From assembly GCA_024742705.1 (NCBI GenBank), contig JANSXZ010000022.1, positions 1-62,938 on the forward strand: a stretch of 62,938 nucleotides of DNA, in the 5' to 3' direction. This document shows, one piece after another, positions 10,999 to 20,200 of this stretch. Below the pieces are notes generated by a model. It searched no databases, was not told where the DNA came from, and saw nothing but the letters and a program-made list of their open reading frames with translations. This DNA is from Paracoccaceae bacterium. Its GTDB lineage: Bacteria > Pseudomonadota > Alphaproteobacteria > Rhodobacterales > Rhodobacteraceae. Numbering within the stretch: the first letter of the stretch is position 1; the number at the start of each line of letters is the position of its first letter. Position numbers and translations under genes: made by a program.

Positions 10999-11988
10999 TC
11001 ACACCTGCGACAGGCGCGCCGCCACCCGGTCGCGCGCCGGCGGGAAGGGAACCAGACGTTCGCTTTCCTCATCCCACAGCTTTAGGTTCAGCGCCGCCAC
11101 CGCCTCGCGGAACCCGATGCGGCGCGGCGCCCATTCCGCCGGCAGCGCATAGCGGCACTGGCGCAGCCGATAGCTGGGGATCCGCGCATTGAAATGATGC
11201 ACGTCATGGCAGGTTATGTTGGCCGTCGCGATATCGAACCAATGCCCGAAATCCAGCGTGCTCGACCCCTGCAAGGCGGCGCGCTGCGGGTCCAGATCGG
11301 GCCGGCGATCCCAATAGGTGTCTTCGAAGTTGTGCTGCAGGAAAACCATGAACACGCCGATCATCCCGCCCAGGTAGTTGAAGGCAAACCAGACGCCGAG
11401 ACCCACCCAGCCGGCCACGGCCCAGAGCGCGGCAACCCATCCGACCACCATCAGATTGTGCAGCAACACGCCGCGCACCCCTACCTCGCGGGTGTTCTTG
11501 GGCCAGCGGTAGCGGATGAAATATGTGAAGGCCGCGCCCAGTGGCACAAGGATCAGCGGGTTGCGATAGAGCCGGTACCCCAGTCGTTCCCAGAGCCCCG
11601 CCTTTTCCCATTCGGCCAGTGTCATGGTGTGGATCTCGCCGCTTTCGCGATGCTCGAGGTTGCCGATATGCGCGTGATGCAGATCATGGTTGTGGCGCAT
11701 CGCGTGATAGGGCGCGAAGGTGAAGGGCGACAGGCCGATCCCGGCCCATTCATTCTGGGCGCGTGTTTCGAACAGCGACAGATGGCCGGTGTCGTGCTGC
11801 AACACATACAGGCGGATGGCCGAAAACGCATGGACGATCCCGAAGGCCAGCATCGCCGGCCAGAAATGCACGAAGGTCACCGCCCCCCAGAGCGACGCGA
11901 AGTAGACCGCGAAGGTGCCGAAGTAGCTGAGTGACGCGATCCGGTTGTCGCGGTCGCAATATTGGCGCGTGAATTCCCGAAGCGTCAT
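10999..11988 (-). CDS. Membrane fatty acid desaturase family protein
   Basis: Di-iron membrane oxygenase of 329 residues. The three histidine boxes are seen as QHDTGH, RHNHDLHHAH and HDVHHF, with hydrophobic pairs between them, as in acyl-lipid desaturases and related hydroxylases. It should introduce a double bond (or hydroxyl) into an acyl chain at the cytoplasmic face of the inner membrane; the substrate and position are not readable. ATG 11988 has a G-rich ribosome-binding site, and the leader carries an inverted repeat at 12002-12030. It is transcribed alone, away from der. Confidence 0.88.
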   Translation of the reverse strand: MTLREFTRQYCDRDNRIASLSYFGTFAVYFASLWGAVTFVHFWPAMLAFGIVHAFSAIRLYVLQHDTGHLSLFETRAQNEWAGIGLSPFTFAPYHAMRHNHDLHHAHIGNLEHRESGEIHTMTLAEWEKAGLWERLGYRLYRNPLILVPLGAAFTYFIRYRWPKNTREVGVRGVLLHNLMVVGWVAALWAVAGWVGLGVWFAFNYLGGMIGVFMVFLQHNFEDTYWDRRPDLDPQRAALQGSSTLDFGHWFDIATANITCHDVHHFNARIPSYRLRQCRYALPAEWAPRRIGFREAVAALNLKLWDEESERLVPFPPARDRVAARLSQV

Positions 11989-12001
11989 GTGGCCCCCGCA
12001 T

Positions 12002-12030
12002 CCTGACAGTTTCGTTTTTCTTTTGTCAGG
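12002..12030 (-). promoter_or_regulatory. Inverted repeat in the desaturase leader
   Basis: CCTGACA (12002-12008) and TGTCAGG (12024-12030) form a perfect 7-bp inverted repeat with a 15-nt spacer that is purine-rich on the desaturase strand. It ends 13 nt before the start codon, next to the ribosome-binding site. It could be a repressor operator or an RNA hairpin controlling translation. Confidence 0.55.
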
Positions 12031-12072
12031 CAGATAAGTCGGCGGGCCGGCCCGGACAAGCGCCGGCCGGCC

Positions 12073-12092
12073 AAAAAACCCAGGTTCGGGTG
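12073..12092 (-). terminator. Short-stem terminator downstream of der
   Basis: On the minus strand ACCC-GAACCT-GGGT forms a short stem that runs straight into six T residues, about 52 nt after the der stop. The stem is weak (4-5 bp) but the T-run is unusual in this GC-rich region. Confidence 0.45.
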
Positions 12093-12144
12093 CCACGCGG
12101 TGCGGGCGCGCCGGCACTGCGGCGTTCCGCGCGCGCGCCTGCTG

Positions 12145-13611
12145 TCACGACCGGCGGCCTTCGGTGTGCTTGCGCAGCTTTGAAGGCCCGGATTTCGTGC
12201 GGCCCTTGTAAGGGTTCTTGTCGTTCTGCGATCGCATGTACAGACGGATTGGCGTGCCCGGCATGTCGAAATCAAGCCGCAGCCCGTTCACCAGATACCG
12301 CGTGTAGCTGTCGGGCATCTTGTCGGGATGGCTGCACATCACCACGAAACCCGGCGGCCGGGTCTTGGCCTGGGTCATGTATCGCAGCTTGATACGTTTG
12401 CCCTGGGGCGCGGGCGGCGGATGCTGTTCCAGCATCCCGGTCAGCCAGCGGTTCAACTGGGCGGTGGTGACACGGCGGTTCCAGACCTCATAGGCGCGCA
12501 GGATCGCGGTGTGCAGCCGGTCCAGACCCTTGCCCGTGCGCGCCGAGACCGTCACCAGCGGCGCGCCGCGCAACTGCGGCAACAACCGTTCGAAGGCCTC
12601 GCGAAGGTCGCGCAGCTTGGCCTGCTTTTCCTCCTCCAGATCCCACTTGTTGACCGCGACCACAACGGCGCGGCCTTCGCGTTCGGCCAGGTCGGCCAGC
12701 CGCAGGTCTTGCTGTTCAAAGGGTATTTCGGCATCCAGAAGGATCACCACCACCTCGGCGAACTTGACCGCGCGCAGCCCGTCGCCAACGCTCAGCTTTT
12801 CCAGCTTTTCCTGCACCTTGGCCTTGCGGCGCATTCCCGCGGTGTCGAAAATGCGCATCGGAACGGTGTCGCCTTCGGGGCCGGCCCAATCCACCCGCAG
12901 CGAGATCGCGTCGCGGGTGATGCCCGCCTCGGGGCCGGTCAGCAATCGGTCTTCGCCGAGGATACGGTTGATCAGCGTCGATTTTCCGGCATTGGGCCGC
13001 CCCATGACCGCCACCTGCAAGGGGCGCGCGGCGGTCGGCTGGCGCGGCGCATCGGGGCCTTCGTCGTCCACGTCGATATCGGTGTCGGGCGCCTCTGCTT
13101 CGGCGCGCGCCGCGAAACCATCGGCCAGCGGCATCAGGTGCGTATAGAGATCGTTCAGCCCTTCGCCATGTTCGGCCGACAGGCGCACCGGCTCGCCCAG
13201 CCCCAGGCCGAAGGCATCATAGACCCCGGCATCGGCGGCCGACCCTTCGGCCTTGTTGGCCGCCAGGATAACATGGCGCGCCCGCTTGCGCAGGATGTCG
13301 GCGAAAATCTCGTCGGTCGGTGTGACCCCGGCGCGGGCGTCTATCATGAACAGACAGACATCGGCCATATCGACCGCCCGTTCGGTCAGCCGCCGCATCC
13401 GCCCCTGAAGCGAGTCGTCGGTGGCCTCTTCGAGGCCGGCGGTGTCGATCACAGTGAACCGCAGATCGGCCAGACGCCCAGCACCTTCGCGCAGATCGCG
13501 CGTCACGCCGGGCTGATCGTCGACCAGCGCCAGGCGTTTGCCGACGAGACGGTTGAACAGCGTGGACTTGCCCACATTGGGGCGGCCCACGATGGCGAGG
13601 GTGAAGGACAT
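12145..13611 (-). CDS. der: Ribosome biogenesis GTPase Der (EngA)
   Basis: Tandem GTPase of 488 residues needed for 50S subunit assembly. The two P-loops are GRPNVGKST (9-17) and GRPNAGKST (204-212), followed by the C-terminal KH-like domain with the basic tail [10 protein letters not shown]. The G4 motif of the first domain is NKAE, that of the second NKWD. An acidic linker (about 178-195) joins the two GTPase domains. It follows bamB by 49 bp, reproducing the yfgM-bamB-der order known from other Proteobacteria. Confidence 0.97.
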   Translation of the reverse strand: MSFTLAIVGRPNVGKSTLFNRLVGKRLALVDDQPGVTRDLREGAGRLADLRFTVIDTAGLEEATDDSLQGRMRRLTERAVDMADVCLFMIDARAGVTPTDEIFADILRKRARHVILAANKAEGSAADAGVYDAFGLGLGEPVRLSAEHGEGLNDLYTHLMPLADGFAARAEAEAPDTDIDVDDEGPDAPRQPTAARPLQVAVMGRPNAGKSTLINRILGEDRLLTGPEAGITRDAISLRVDWAGPEGDTVPMRIFDTAGMRRKAKVQEKLEKLSVGDGLRAVKFAEVVVILLDAEIPFEQQDLRLADLAEREGRAVVVAVNKWDLEEEKQAKLRDLREAFERLLPQLRGAPLVTVSARTGKGLDRLHTAILRAYEVWNRRVTTAQLNRWLTGMLEQHPPPAPQGKRIKLRYMTQAKTRPPGFVVMCSHPDKMPDSYTRYLVNGLRLDFDMPGTPIRLYMRSQNDKNPYKGRTKSGPSKLRKHTEGRRS

Positions 13612-13660
13612 GGATCAGGCTCCGCGGCGGCTCAGGCGCGCGGTGTAGCGCATCTGGCGG

Positions 13661-15016
13661 TCAACGGAAAGCGTGGAGTTGCCCGTTGGCCCCGACGACA
13701 TAAAGCGTTCCGCCCGCAACCGCCGGCGCCGTGGTTGCACCGCCGGGCACTTCGGCAGTGCCCACCAGCGCCCCGCTGTCGGGCGCAAAGAAGCGGATCA
13801 GGCCGTCGGACGAGGTCACCACCAGCCGGCCACCGGCCAGCACCGGCCCGTGATGGGCATGGACCGCGGCGCGCCGGCGCGGCTTGTCGCGCAGGAAACC
13901 GGGCAGATCCACGGCCCAGACCAGCACGCCGCTGCCCGCGTCAAGGCGGACAAGCTGATTGCGGTCGGTGATCGCGAACACCGATCCGCCCACCGGCCAG
14001 ACCGGCCCGAACACGCCTTCGCGCGCGGTCCACAGCCGGTCGCCGCTGTCGACATCGAAAGCGGCGATGCGACCCGAATGATTGCCCGCAAACAGCGTCC
14101 GGCCCGCCACGACCGGCGCGCCTGTGATATCGGATATCTTCGAACTGGACCGGCCCAGGCGCTGCCCGGCCACCGAAGCCGACCACCGCCGCAAGCCGCC
14201 GTTGCGGAACGTCGACACCAGATCGCCGGACCCGAAGGCAAAGACCGTCAGGCTGTCGGTCAGCGCCGGTGCGGGTGCGCCAAGGATATTGGCCACCGAC
14301 GGCGTCGCCAGCACCTGCCATGCGATCCGCCCGTTGTCGCGCCGCACCGCCCATCCGGTATCGTCGCCCGCGACCAGGTACACGAGATCGCCCGCGACTG
14401 TCGGCGCACCGCTGCCGGTCGCATCGAGCTGCTGGCGCCAGCGCTCCGCGCCGGTCGCCGCGTCCAGCGCCAAAAGCTCGCCGAACCCAAGCGAAACGTA
14501 AAGGGTGCCATCGGCATAGGCCAGCCCGCCGCCGGTTGCATCGCCCCGGTCGTCGCGCGGCGGCGTCAGGTCGCGGCTCCAGATCGGGGCGCCGCCGGTC
14601 CCGGTGGCGGTGACCAGGGCGCCGGCGTCCAGCGTATAGACCCGCCCCGCGCCGACCACGGGATCGGCCGTGATGCGCAGCTTGCGGCTGTCGCCCTCGC
14701 CGATCGACACGCTCCAGATGCGTTGCGGCGCCGGGCCCAGCGCCGCGTTGGCGACGCGAAACGCCTGGGTGCCATGGCTTTGTGCCCATTCGGCATTGGC
14801 CACCGTCGCCGGCAGCGCGATGGTGCGCGGCCCCGGCGCCACGGGCGCGGCCGCCAGCGGTTCGGCATCGGCGCGGATATCCTCGCGCGGGCCGGTCAGG
14901 ATCACCTCGGGTTCCTCGCAGGCCGCCAGCATCAGCAGCGACAGGCCCAGCACCGCCAGCCCGGTGCGTTGGAAAAGAGGAGATGCGGTCATGGGTTTGG
15001 CCTGTTCTTCTGACAT
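13661..15016 (-). CDS. bamB: Outer membrane assembly lipoprotein BamB-like (PQQ-type beta-propeller)
   Basis: Lipoprotein of up to 451 residues. The lipobox LMLAAC puts the acylated Cys at 33 counting from the first ATG, or 25 from the ATG at 14992; neither start has a clear ribosome-binding site. The rest is a beta-propeller of PQQ-like repeats (GAPTVAGDLVYLV, GRIAAFDVDSGDRLW, GTLYVVGANGQLHAF). As part of the BAM complex it would help insert beta-barrel proteins in the outer membrane. The call rests on its place between the yfgM-like gene and der. It has no dehydrogenase domain, so a quinoprotein enzyme is unlikely. Confidence 0.85.
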   Translation of the reverse strand: MSEEQAKPMTASPLFQRTGLAVLGLSLLMLAACEEPEVILTGPREDIRADAEPLAAAPVAPGPRTIALPATVANAEWAQSHGTQAFRVANAALGPAPQRIWSVSIGEGDSRKLRITADPVVGAGRVYTLDAGALVTATGTGGAPIWSRDLTPPRDDRGDATGGGLAYADGTLYVSLGFGELLALDAATGAERWRQQLDATGSGAPTVAGDLVYLVAGDDTGWAVRRDNGRIAWQVLATPSVANILGAPAPALTDSLTVFAFGSGDLVSTFRNGGLRRWSASVAGQRLGRSSSKISDITGAPVVAGRTLFAGNHSGRIAAFDVDSGDRLWTAREGVFGPVWPVGGSVFAITDRNQLVRLDAGSGVLVWAVDLPGFLRDKPRRRAAVHAHHGPVLAGGRLVVTSSDGLIRFFAPDSGALVGTAEVPGGATTAPAVAGGTLYVVGANGQLHAFR

Positions 15017-15043
15017 CGACGGGCGACGGATCCGGGCCTTGCC

Positions 15044-15709
15044 CTATCCGTCGTCACCCGGTGCGGTCAACGAACCGCCCAGCGCCACAATCGCCTGCTG
15101 CGCGCGCTGTTGCAAGTCCGCGGTGGCCTCGGCATCGTCCAGAAGTGCGCGGAACCCCTCGATCGCGGCCGCGGTATCGCCGGTTTCCACCGCGATCAGG
15201 GCCAGTTGTTCCTCGGCCAGCAGCCGAAGCGGCGCGCCGGGCCGGGCCAGCGCCTCGAATTGCAGCGCCCGCTCCTGCGGCCCCAGCGTGTCGGATTGCA
15301 GCGTCAGCGCCTTGAACGCGGCGATCTGCCGGTAGATTTCCGGCAGGTCTCCGTCGGCGGCGACCCGGCTGAGCGCGGCAACTGCGGCCTCGGTATCGCC
15401 CGCTTCGGTCAGCGCGCCGGCCCGCAGCATATCGACAACCGCCGCGCTGCCGGCGGTGTGCGGTGTCACCCCGGTCAGGGCTTCGGCGCGTGCCTCTCCG
15501 GTCAGGTCCAGTGCGCCGACCAGCGCGTCGCCCAGCGCCTGCGCATCCGCGCGCGCCTGCGCGCGGCTGAATTCAGACCATGCCGCGGCGCCCACGACGG
15601 CAAGAATCGCCACCACCGCGATCCAGCCATAGCGGCGCATCACCGCGTAAAGACGGTCGCGGCGCACCTCGTCGTTGACCTCGTCGATGAAACTGTCTGT
15701 GTCGCTCAT
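15044..15709 (-). CDS. YfgM-like tetratricopeptide membrane protein
   Basis: Protein of 221 residues with a short cytoplasmic N-terminus, one membrane span (about 27-44, YGWIAVVAILAVVGAAAW) and a periplasmic TPR-like helical domain rich in Ala (TPR_21 type). The YfgM family is a periplasmic chaperone-network partner of the Sec translocon and PpiD. ATG 15709 is preceded by GGGAGC, a good ribosome-binding site; the in-frame ATG 27 nt upstream lacks one. It begins the yfgM-bamB-der operon, divergent from the RND efflux genes. Confidence 0.83.
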   Translation of the reverse strand: MSDTDSFIDEVNDEVRRDRLYAVMRRYGWIAVVAILAVVGAAAWSEFSRAQARADAQALGDALVGALDLTGEARAEALTGVTPHTAGSAAVVDMLRAGALTEAGDTEAAVAALSRVAADGDLPEIYRQIAAFKALTLQSDTLGPQERALQFEALARPGAPLRLLAEEQLALIAVETGDTAAAIEGFRALLDDAEATADLQQRAQQAIVALGGSLTAPGDDG

Positions 15710-15835
15710 GAAAGCTCCCGCTGCGGGCTGTGGCACGGATTTGCATCCCTCTTATCGCGCGCCCGGCATGAAGCCAAGGGCATGTGGCCGGCACCGCGCG
15801 GACCCTTGCGAAACAGGGCGAAAAAAATTAATCTG

Positions 15836-15864
15836 AACTGGTTAGTTTAGCGTACATCGTACAT
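15836..15864. promoter_or_regulatory. Candidate operator sites before the RND efflux operon
   Basis: In an AT-rich island of the divergent gap, AACT-GGTT-AGTT (15836-15847) forms an inverted repeat like many TetR-type operators. It is followed by two tandem CGTACAT heptamers (15851-15864). No regulator gene is adjacent. Confidence 0.4.
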
Positions 15865-15941
15865 ATATCCTGCGTGACGCTGACAAGTGATCTGTCTTCC
15901 GGACCCGGTTCGGCACGGCCTGTAAAGAAGAGATTTTTGAT

Positions 15942-17273
15942 ATGCGACTGATCCCCGCCCTGACGGCACTCCTGGTGACAGCCGTCCTGTATCTGGCCGT
16001 GTTCGAGCGCGACCGCCTGATCGAATTCGCGCGCGGCACATCCGCCGGCGACACCGCGGTGGCGGCACAGCCGGATGCAGTGGCGGCGGATGCCGGCGGG
16101 GACACGGCCGAAACCACGATGCCCGCCGCCGATTCCATGGCCGCATCCGATGCCGGAAACGTGGCAGACACCCTGGAAGATGCCGTCGCCGTCGAGGAAA
16201 AGCTGGTGCGCGTGGTCGTGCGCCGGTCGGTCGCGCAGGAGATCGACAACGCGGTGGTGCTGCGCGGCCAGACCCAGGCCGACCGGCAGGTCGAGGTGCG
16301 GTCAGAGACGACGGCGCGCGTGGTGTCCGCCCCGCTGCGCAAGGGCAGCTTCGTCGAAACCGGCGATGTGCTGTGCCGGCTTGATCCGGGCACCCGCGAA
16401 GCCACGCTGAACGAGGCGCAAGCCCGTCTGCGCGAGGCCCGCGCACGGGTTCCCGAAGCCGAGGCGCGGCTGCAAGAGGCACATGCCCGGGTGGAAGAGG
16501 CCCGCATCAACGACAACGCAGCGCGCAAGCTGTCGCAGGGCGGTTTCGCGTCGGAAACCCGCGTTGCCGCAAGCCAGGCCGCGATGCGCGCCGCCGAGGC
16601 CAGCGTGGAAAGCGCGCGAACAGGGCTGGAAACCGCGCAATCGGGCATCCAGTCGGCGCAGGCCGCCGTTGCCGCCGCCGAGGCCGAGATCGACCGGCTG
16701 ACGATCCGCGCGCCCTTTGCCGGCCTTCTGGAATCCGACACCGCCGAACTGGGCAGCCTGATGCAGCCCGGCGCGCTATGTGCCACGGTGATCCAGCTGA
16801 ATCCGATCAAGATCGTCGGTTATGTGCCCGAAACCGAGGTGCACCGCGTGTCGACGGGCGCCATTGCAGGAGCGCAACTGGCCAACGGGGCGCAGGCGCG
16901 CGGCGAGGTGATTTTCCTGAGCCGCTCGGCCGATCCGCAGACGCGCACATTTCTCGTCGAGATCGAGGCCCCGAACCCCGATCTGGCGATCCGCGACGGC
17001 CAGACCGCCGAAATCCTGATCTCGGCGCGGGGTGCGCAGGCGCATTTCCTGCCGCAATCGGCGCTGACGCTGAACAATGACGGCCAGTTGGGCGTGCGCA
17101 TCGTCGAACAGGGCGACAGGGTGGCATTCAACCCGGTGTCGCTGCTGCGCGACACGGTCCAGGGCGTCTGGGTGGCCGGCCTGCCCGACACCGCGGATGT
17201 GATCGTGACCGGCCAGGATTTCGTGACCGAGGGCGTGCGCGTCGCGGCAACCTACACGGAGGCAACACAATGA
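15942..17273 (+). CDS. RND efflux periplasmic adaptor (membrane fusion protein)
   Basis: Adaptor of 443 residues that links an inner-membrane RND pump to an outer-membrane channel. An N-terminal anchor (about 3-22) leads to a low-complexity Ala/Asp-rich linker (to about 85). A lipoyl half-domain (about 100-145) follows, then an alpha-hairpin of Ala/Glu/Arg repeats (about 145-245), the second lipoyl half with LTIRAPFAGLLE, and beta-barrel and membrane-proximal domains. AAGAAGAGA precedes the ATG. The permease starts 4 nt before its stop. No outer-membrane factor gene is nearby. Confidence 0.92.
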   Translation: MRLIPALTALLVTAVLYLAVFERDRLIEFARGTSAGDTAVAAQPDAVAADAGGDTAETTMPAADSMAASDAGNVADTLEDAVAVEEKLVRVVVRRSVAQEIDNAVVLRGQTQADRQVEVRSETTARVVSAPLRKGSFVETGDVLCRLDPGTREATLNEAQARLREARARVPEAEARLQEAHARVEEARINDNAARKLSQGGFASETRVAASQAAMRAAEASVESARTGLETAQSGIQSAQAAVAAAEAEIDRLTIRAPFAGLLESDTAELGSLMQPGALCATVIQLNPIKIVGYVPETEVHRVSTGAIAGAQLANGAQARGEVIFLSRSADPQTRTFLVEIEAPNPDLAIRDGQTAEILISARGAQAHFLPQSALTLNNDGQLGVRIVEQGDRVAFNPVSLLRDTVQGVWVAGLPDTADVIVTGQDFVTEGVRVAATYTEATQ

Positions 17274-20200
17274 CCGGCGTCGTTTCCTGGGCGTCCGAAC
17301 GGGCGCGGATGATCCTTGCCTTCATCTTCCTTTCGCTTGTGATCGGCGGTTTCGCCTATTTCAGCCTGCCCAAGGAGGGCGAGCCCGATATCGAGATCCC
17401 GGCGCTGTTCGTGTCGGTGCAGTTTCCCGGCATTTCGGCCGAAGACAGCGAAAGCCTGCTGGTCAAGCCGATGGAGACCGAACTGGCCGATCTGGACGGT
17501 CTGAAGGAAATGACCTCGACCGCCGCCGAAAATTATGCCGGCGTGGCGCTGGAATTCGAATTCGGATGGGACAAGACCGCCATCATGGCCGATGTGCGCG
17601 ATGCCATGAACACCGCGCAGGGCGACTTCCCCGAAGGCGCCGAACAGTATTCGATCACCGAAATCAACTTTTCCGAATTCCCGATCATCATCGTCAACCT
17701 GACCGGCGCGGTGCCGGAACGGACAATGGCAAAGATCGCCAAGGAGTTGCAGGACGATCTTGAATCGCTCGACGCGGTTCTCGAGGCCGGGATCGCCGGC
17801 AACCGCGACGAGATGCTCGAGGTGATCTTCGATCCGCTGCGGCTCGAGGCGTACAACGTGACCGCGCTTGAACTGATCACGGTGGTCCAGAACAACAACC
17901 AGCTGATCGCCGCCGGCGAGGTGGAAACCGCGCAGGGCACCTTCAGCGTCAAGATCCCGTCGTCGTTCGACGAACCGCGCGATGTCTATGCCCTGCCGGT
18001 CAAGACGAATGGCGACCGGGTGATCACGCTGGGCGACCTGGCCGAGATCAATTTCACCTTCGAAGACCGCAAGGGAACCGCGCGTTTCGATGGCGAAAAC
18101 ACGATCGCGCTGCAAATCGTCAAGCGCAAGGGCTTCAACCTGATCGACACCGCCGAACTGGTCAAGCAGACGGTCGAGGAATCGCGCCAGAGCTGGCCCG
18201 AGGAATTGCAGGCCGCCGTGCGCGTCGGCACATCGAACGACCAGAGCCGGGTTGTCGGATCCATGGTGCAGCAGCTGGAAGGTTCGGTACTGACCGCCGT
18301 CGCGCTGGTGATGATCGTCGTTCTTTCGGCGCTGGGCAGCCGCGCCGCGCTGCTGGTGGGCTTTGCGATCCCCACTTCGTTCCTTTTGTGCTTTGCCTTT
18401 CTGGCGGTGATGGGCGTTTCGATATCGAACATCGTGATGTTCGGGCTGATCCTTGCGGTGGGGATGCTGGTGGACGGGGCCATCGTGGTGGTCGAATACG
18501 CCGACAAACGCATCTCGGAAGGTTCGGGGCCGATGCGCGCCTATGTCGAGGCCGCGCAACGCATGTTCTGGCCCATTATATCCTCAACGGCGACGACGCT
18601 TTGTGCGTTCCTGCCGATGCTGTTCTGGCCGGGGGTGCCGGGCGAATTTATGGGCATGCTTCCGGTGACCCTGATCTTCGTGCTTTCGGCATCGCTGATC
18701 GTGGCGCTGATCTACCTGCCCGTGATGGGCGGGGTTTCGGGGCGGCTGAGCCGGGTGTTCAGCCAGATGTCGGACGCGCTGCGCGCGCGCCTGCCCTGGG
18801 TGGTGCGCGCGGCGCTGGTGCCGGTCGCGCTCTACGGGATGTTCGCTGGCGCTATGCAGCTTCTCAATCCAACCTACCTGTTGCCCGCCGGCCTGCCGGC
18901 CATGGCGGCGGGCCTTGCGGGGGCGGCGCTGTTTCTGGTCGCGGCTTTCGCCGCTTCGGTAACCCTGGGCGCGGCCCAGATCACCTGGCGCCGCAAACGG
19001 GTCGACGCGGGTTACCGCCGGACCGCGTTCGGTTGGGTCATCAAGGCGCTGACCGGCAACCCGGTCATGCCGGTGGTCAGCATCGCGGCGGTGTTCGGCT
19101 TTGTCTTCTACATCGGCTTCGTGCTGTTTCCGGCCAATGCCAACGGCGTGGAATTCTTCGTGGAAAGCGAACCGGAACAGGCCACCGTCTATGTCCGCGC
19201 CCGTGGCAACATATCGCTGACCGAAAGCGATCTGATGGTGCAGCAGGCCGAAGCCGTGGTGGCCGCGCACCCGGCGGTGATCAACGTCTTTGCCTTTGCC
19301 GGCGATGGCGGGCTGAACACCGACAGCAGCGGCGCGGCGCTGCCTTCGGACACGGTGGGCCAGGTCCAGTTCGAGATCATCCCCTGGGAAGATCGCCCGA
19401 CGCAAACCGAAAGCTGGTTCTTCGGATTGATCCAGCGCGAGGTCACAGCCTATGCCTTCGACGGCGACACGGTGATTTCCGAACTGAACGCCGAGCTGGA
19501 AAAGTTGCCCGGATTTCAGGCCGAGATCAAGGCGCTGGCCCAGGGCCCGGCCAGCGGCAAGCCGGTGCACCTGCGGCTGCGCGGCAACGACTGGGACGAC
19601 CTGACCGAGGCGACCCGGACCGCGCGGGCCTATTTCGATGCGACACCCGGGCTGACACTGGTCGAGGATTCGCTGCCTCTGCCGGGCATCGACTGGCAGA
19701 TCGACGTCGACGTGGAAAAGGCCGGCCGCTTCGGCGCCGACGTGGCCACGGTGGGCGCGATGGTGCAGCTGGTCACGCGCGGCATCCTTCTGGACACCAT
19801 GCGCGTTGACAGCAGCGACGAGGAAATCGAGATCCGCCTGCGGCTTCCCGACGATGACCGCGTGCTGAGCACGCTGGACACGCTGAAGGTGCGCACCAGC
19901 GACGGCCTGGTGCCGCTGTCGAATTTCATCACCCGCAAACCGGTGGCGAAACTGGCCGAGATCAAGCGCGTCGACCAGACGCGGTACTATGACGTCAAGG
20001 CCGATGTCCTGCCGGGGCTGGCCAAGCTGGTGCGCGGCGAAGGTGCTGCGGCCGAGCGGTTGGCGACGGTGCGGATGATCGGTGATCCGGCGGCGCATGC
20101 CGGCGCGCTGATCCGGCTGCCCGGCATCGACGACGGCTATGAGGTGACCGCGCTGGAAGCCGGGGTGGGCCTGTCGCAACTGCGCGATGCCGCCCAGTCG

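Noticed and set aside
13661..15016. PQQ-dependent dehydrogenase
   Set aside because: Only propeller repeats and a lipobox are present, without catalytic or heme regions, and the gene order yfgM-bamB-der fits an outer-membrane assembly lipoprotein.
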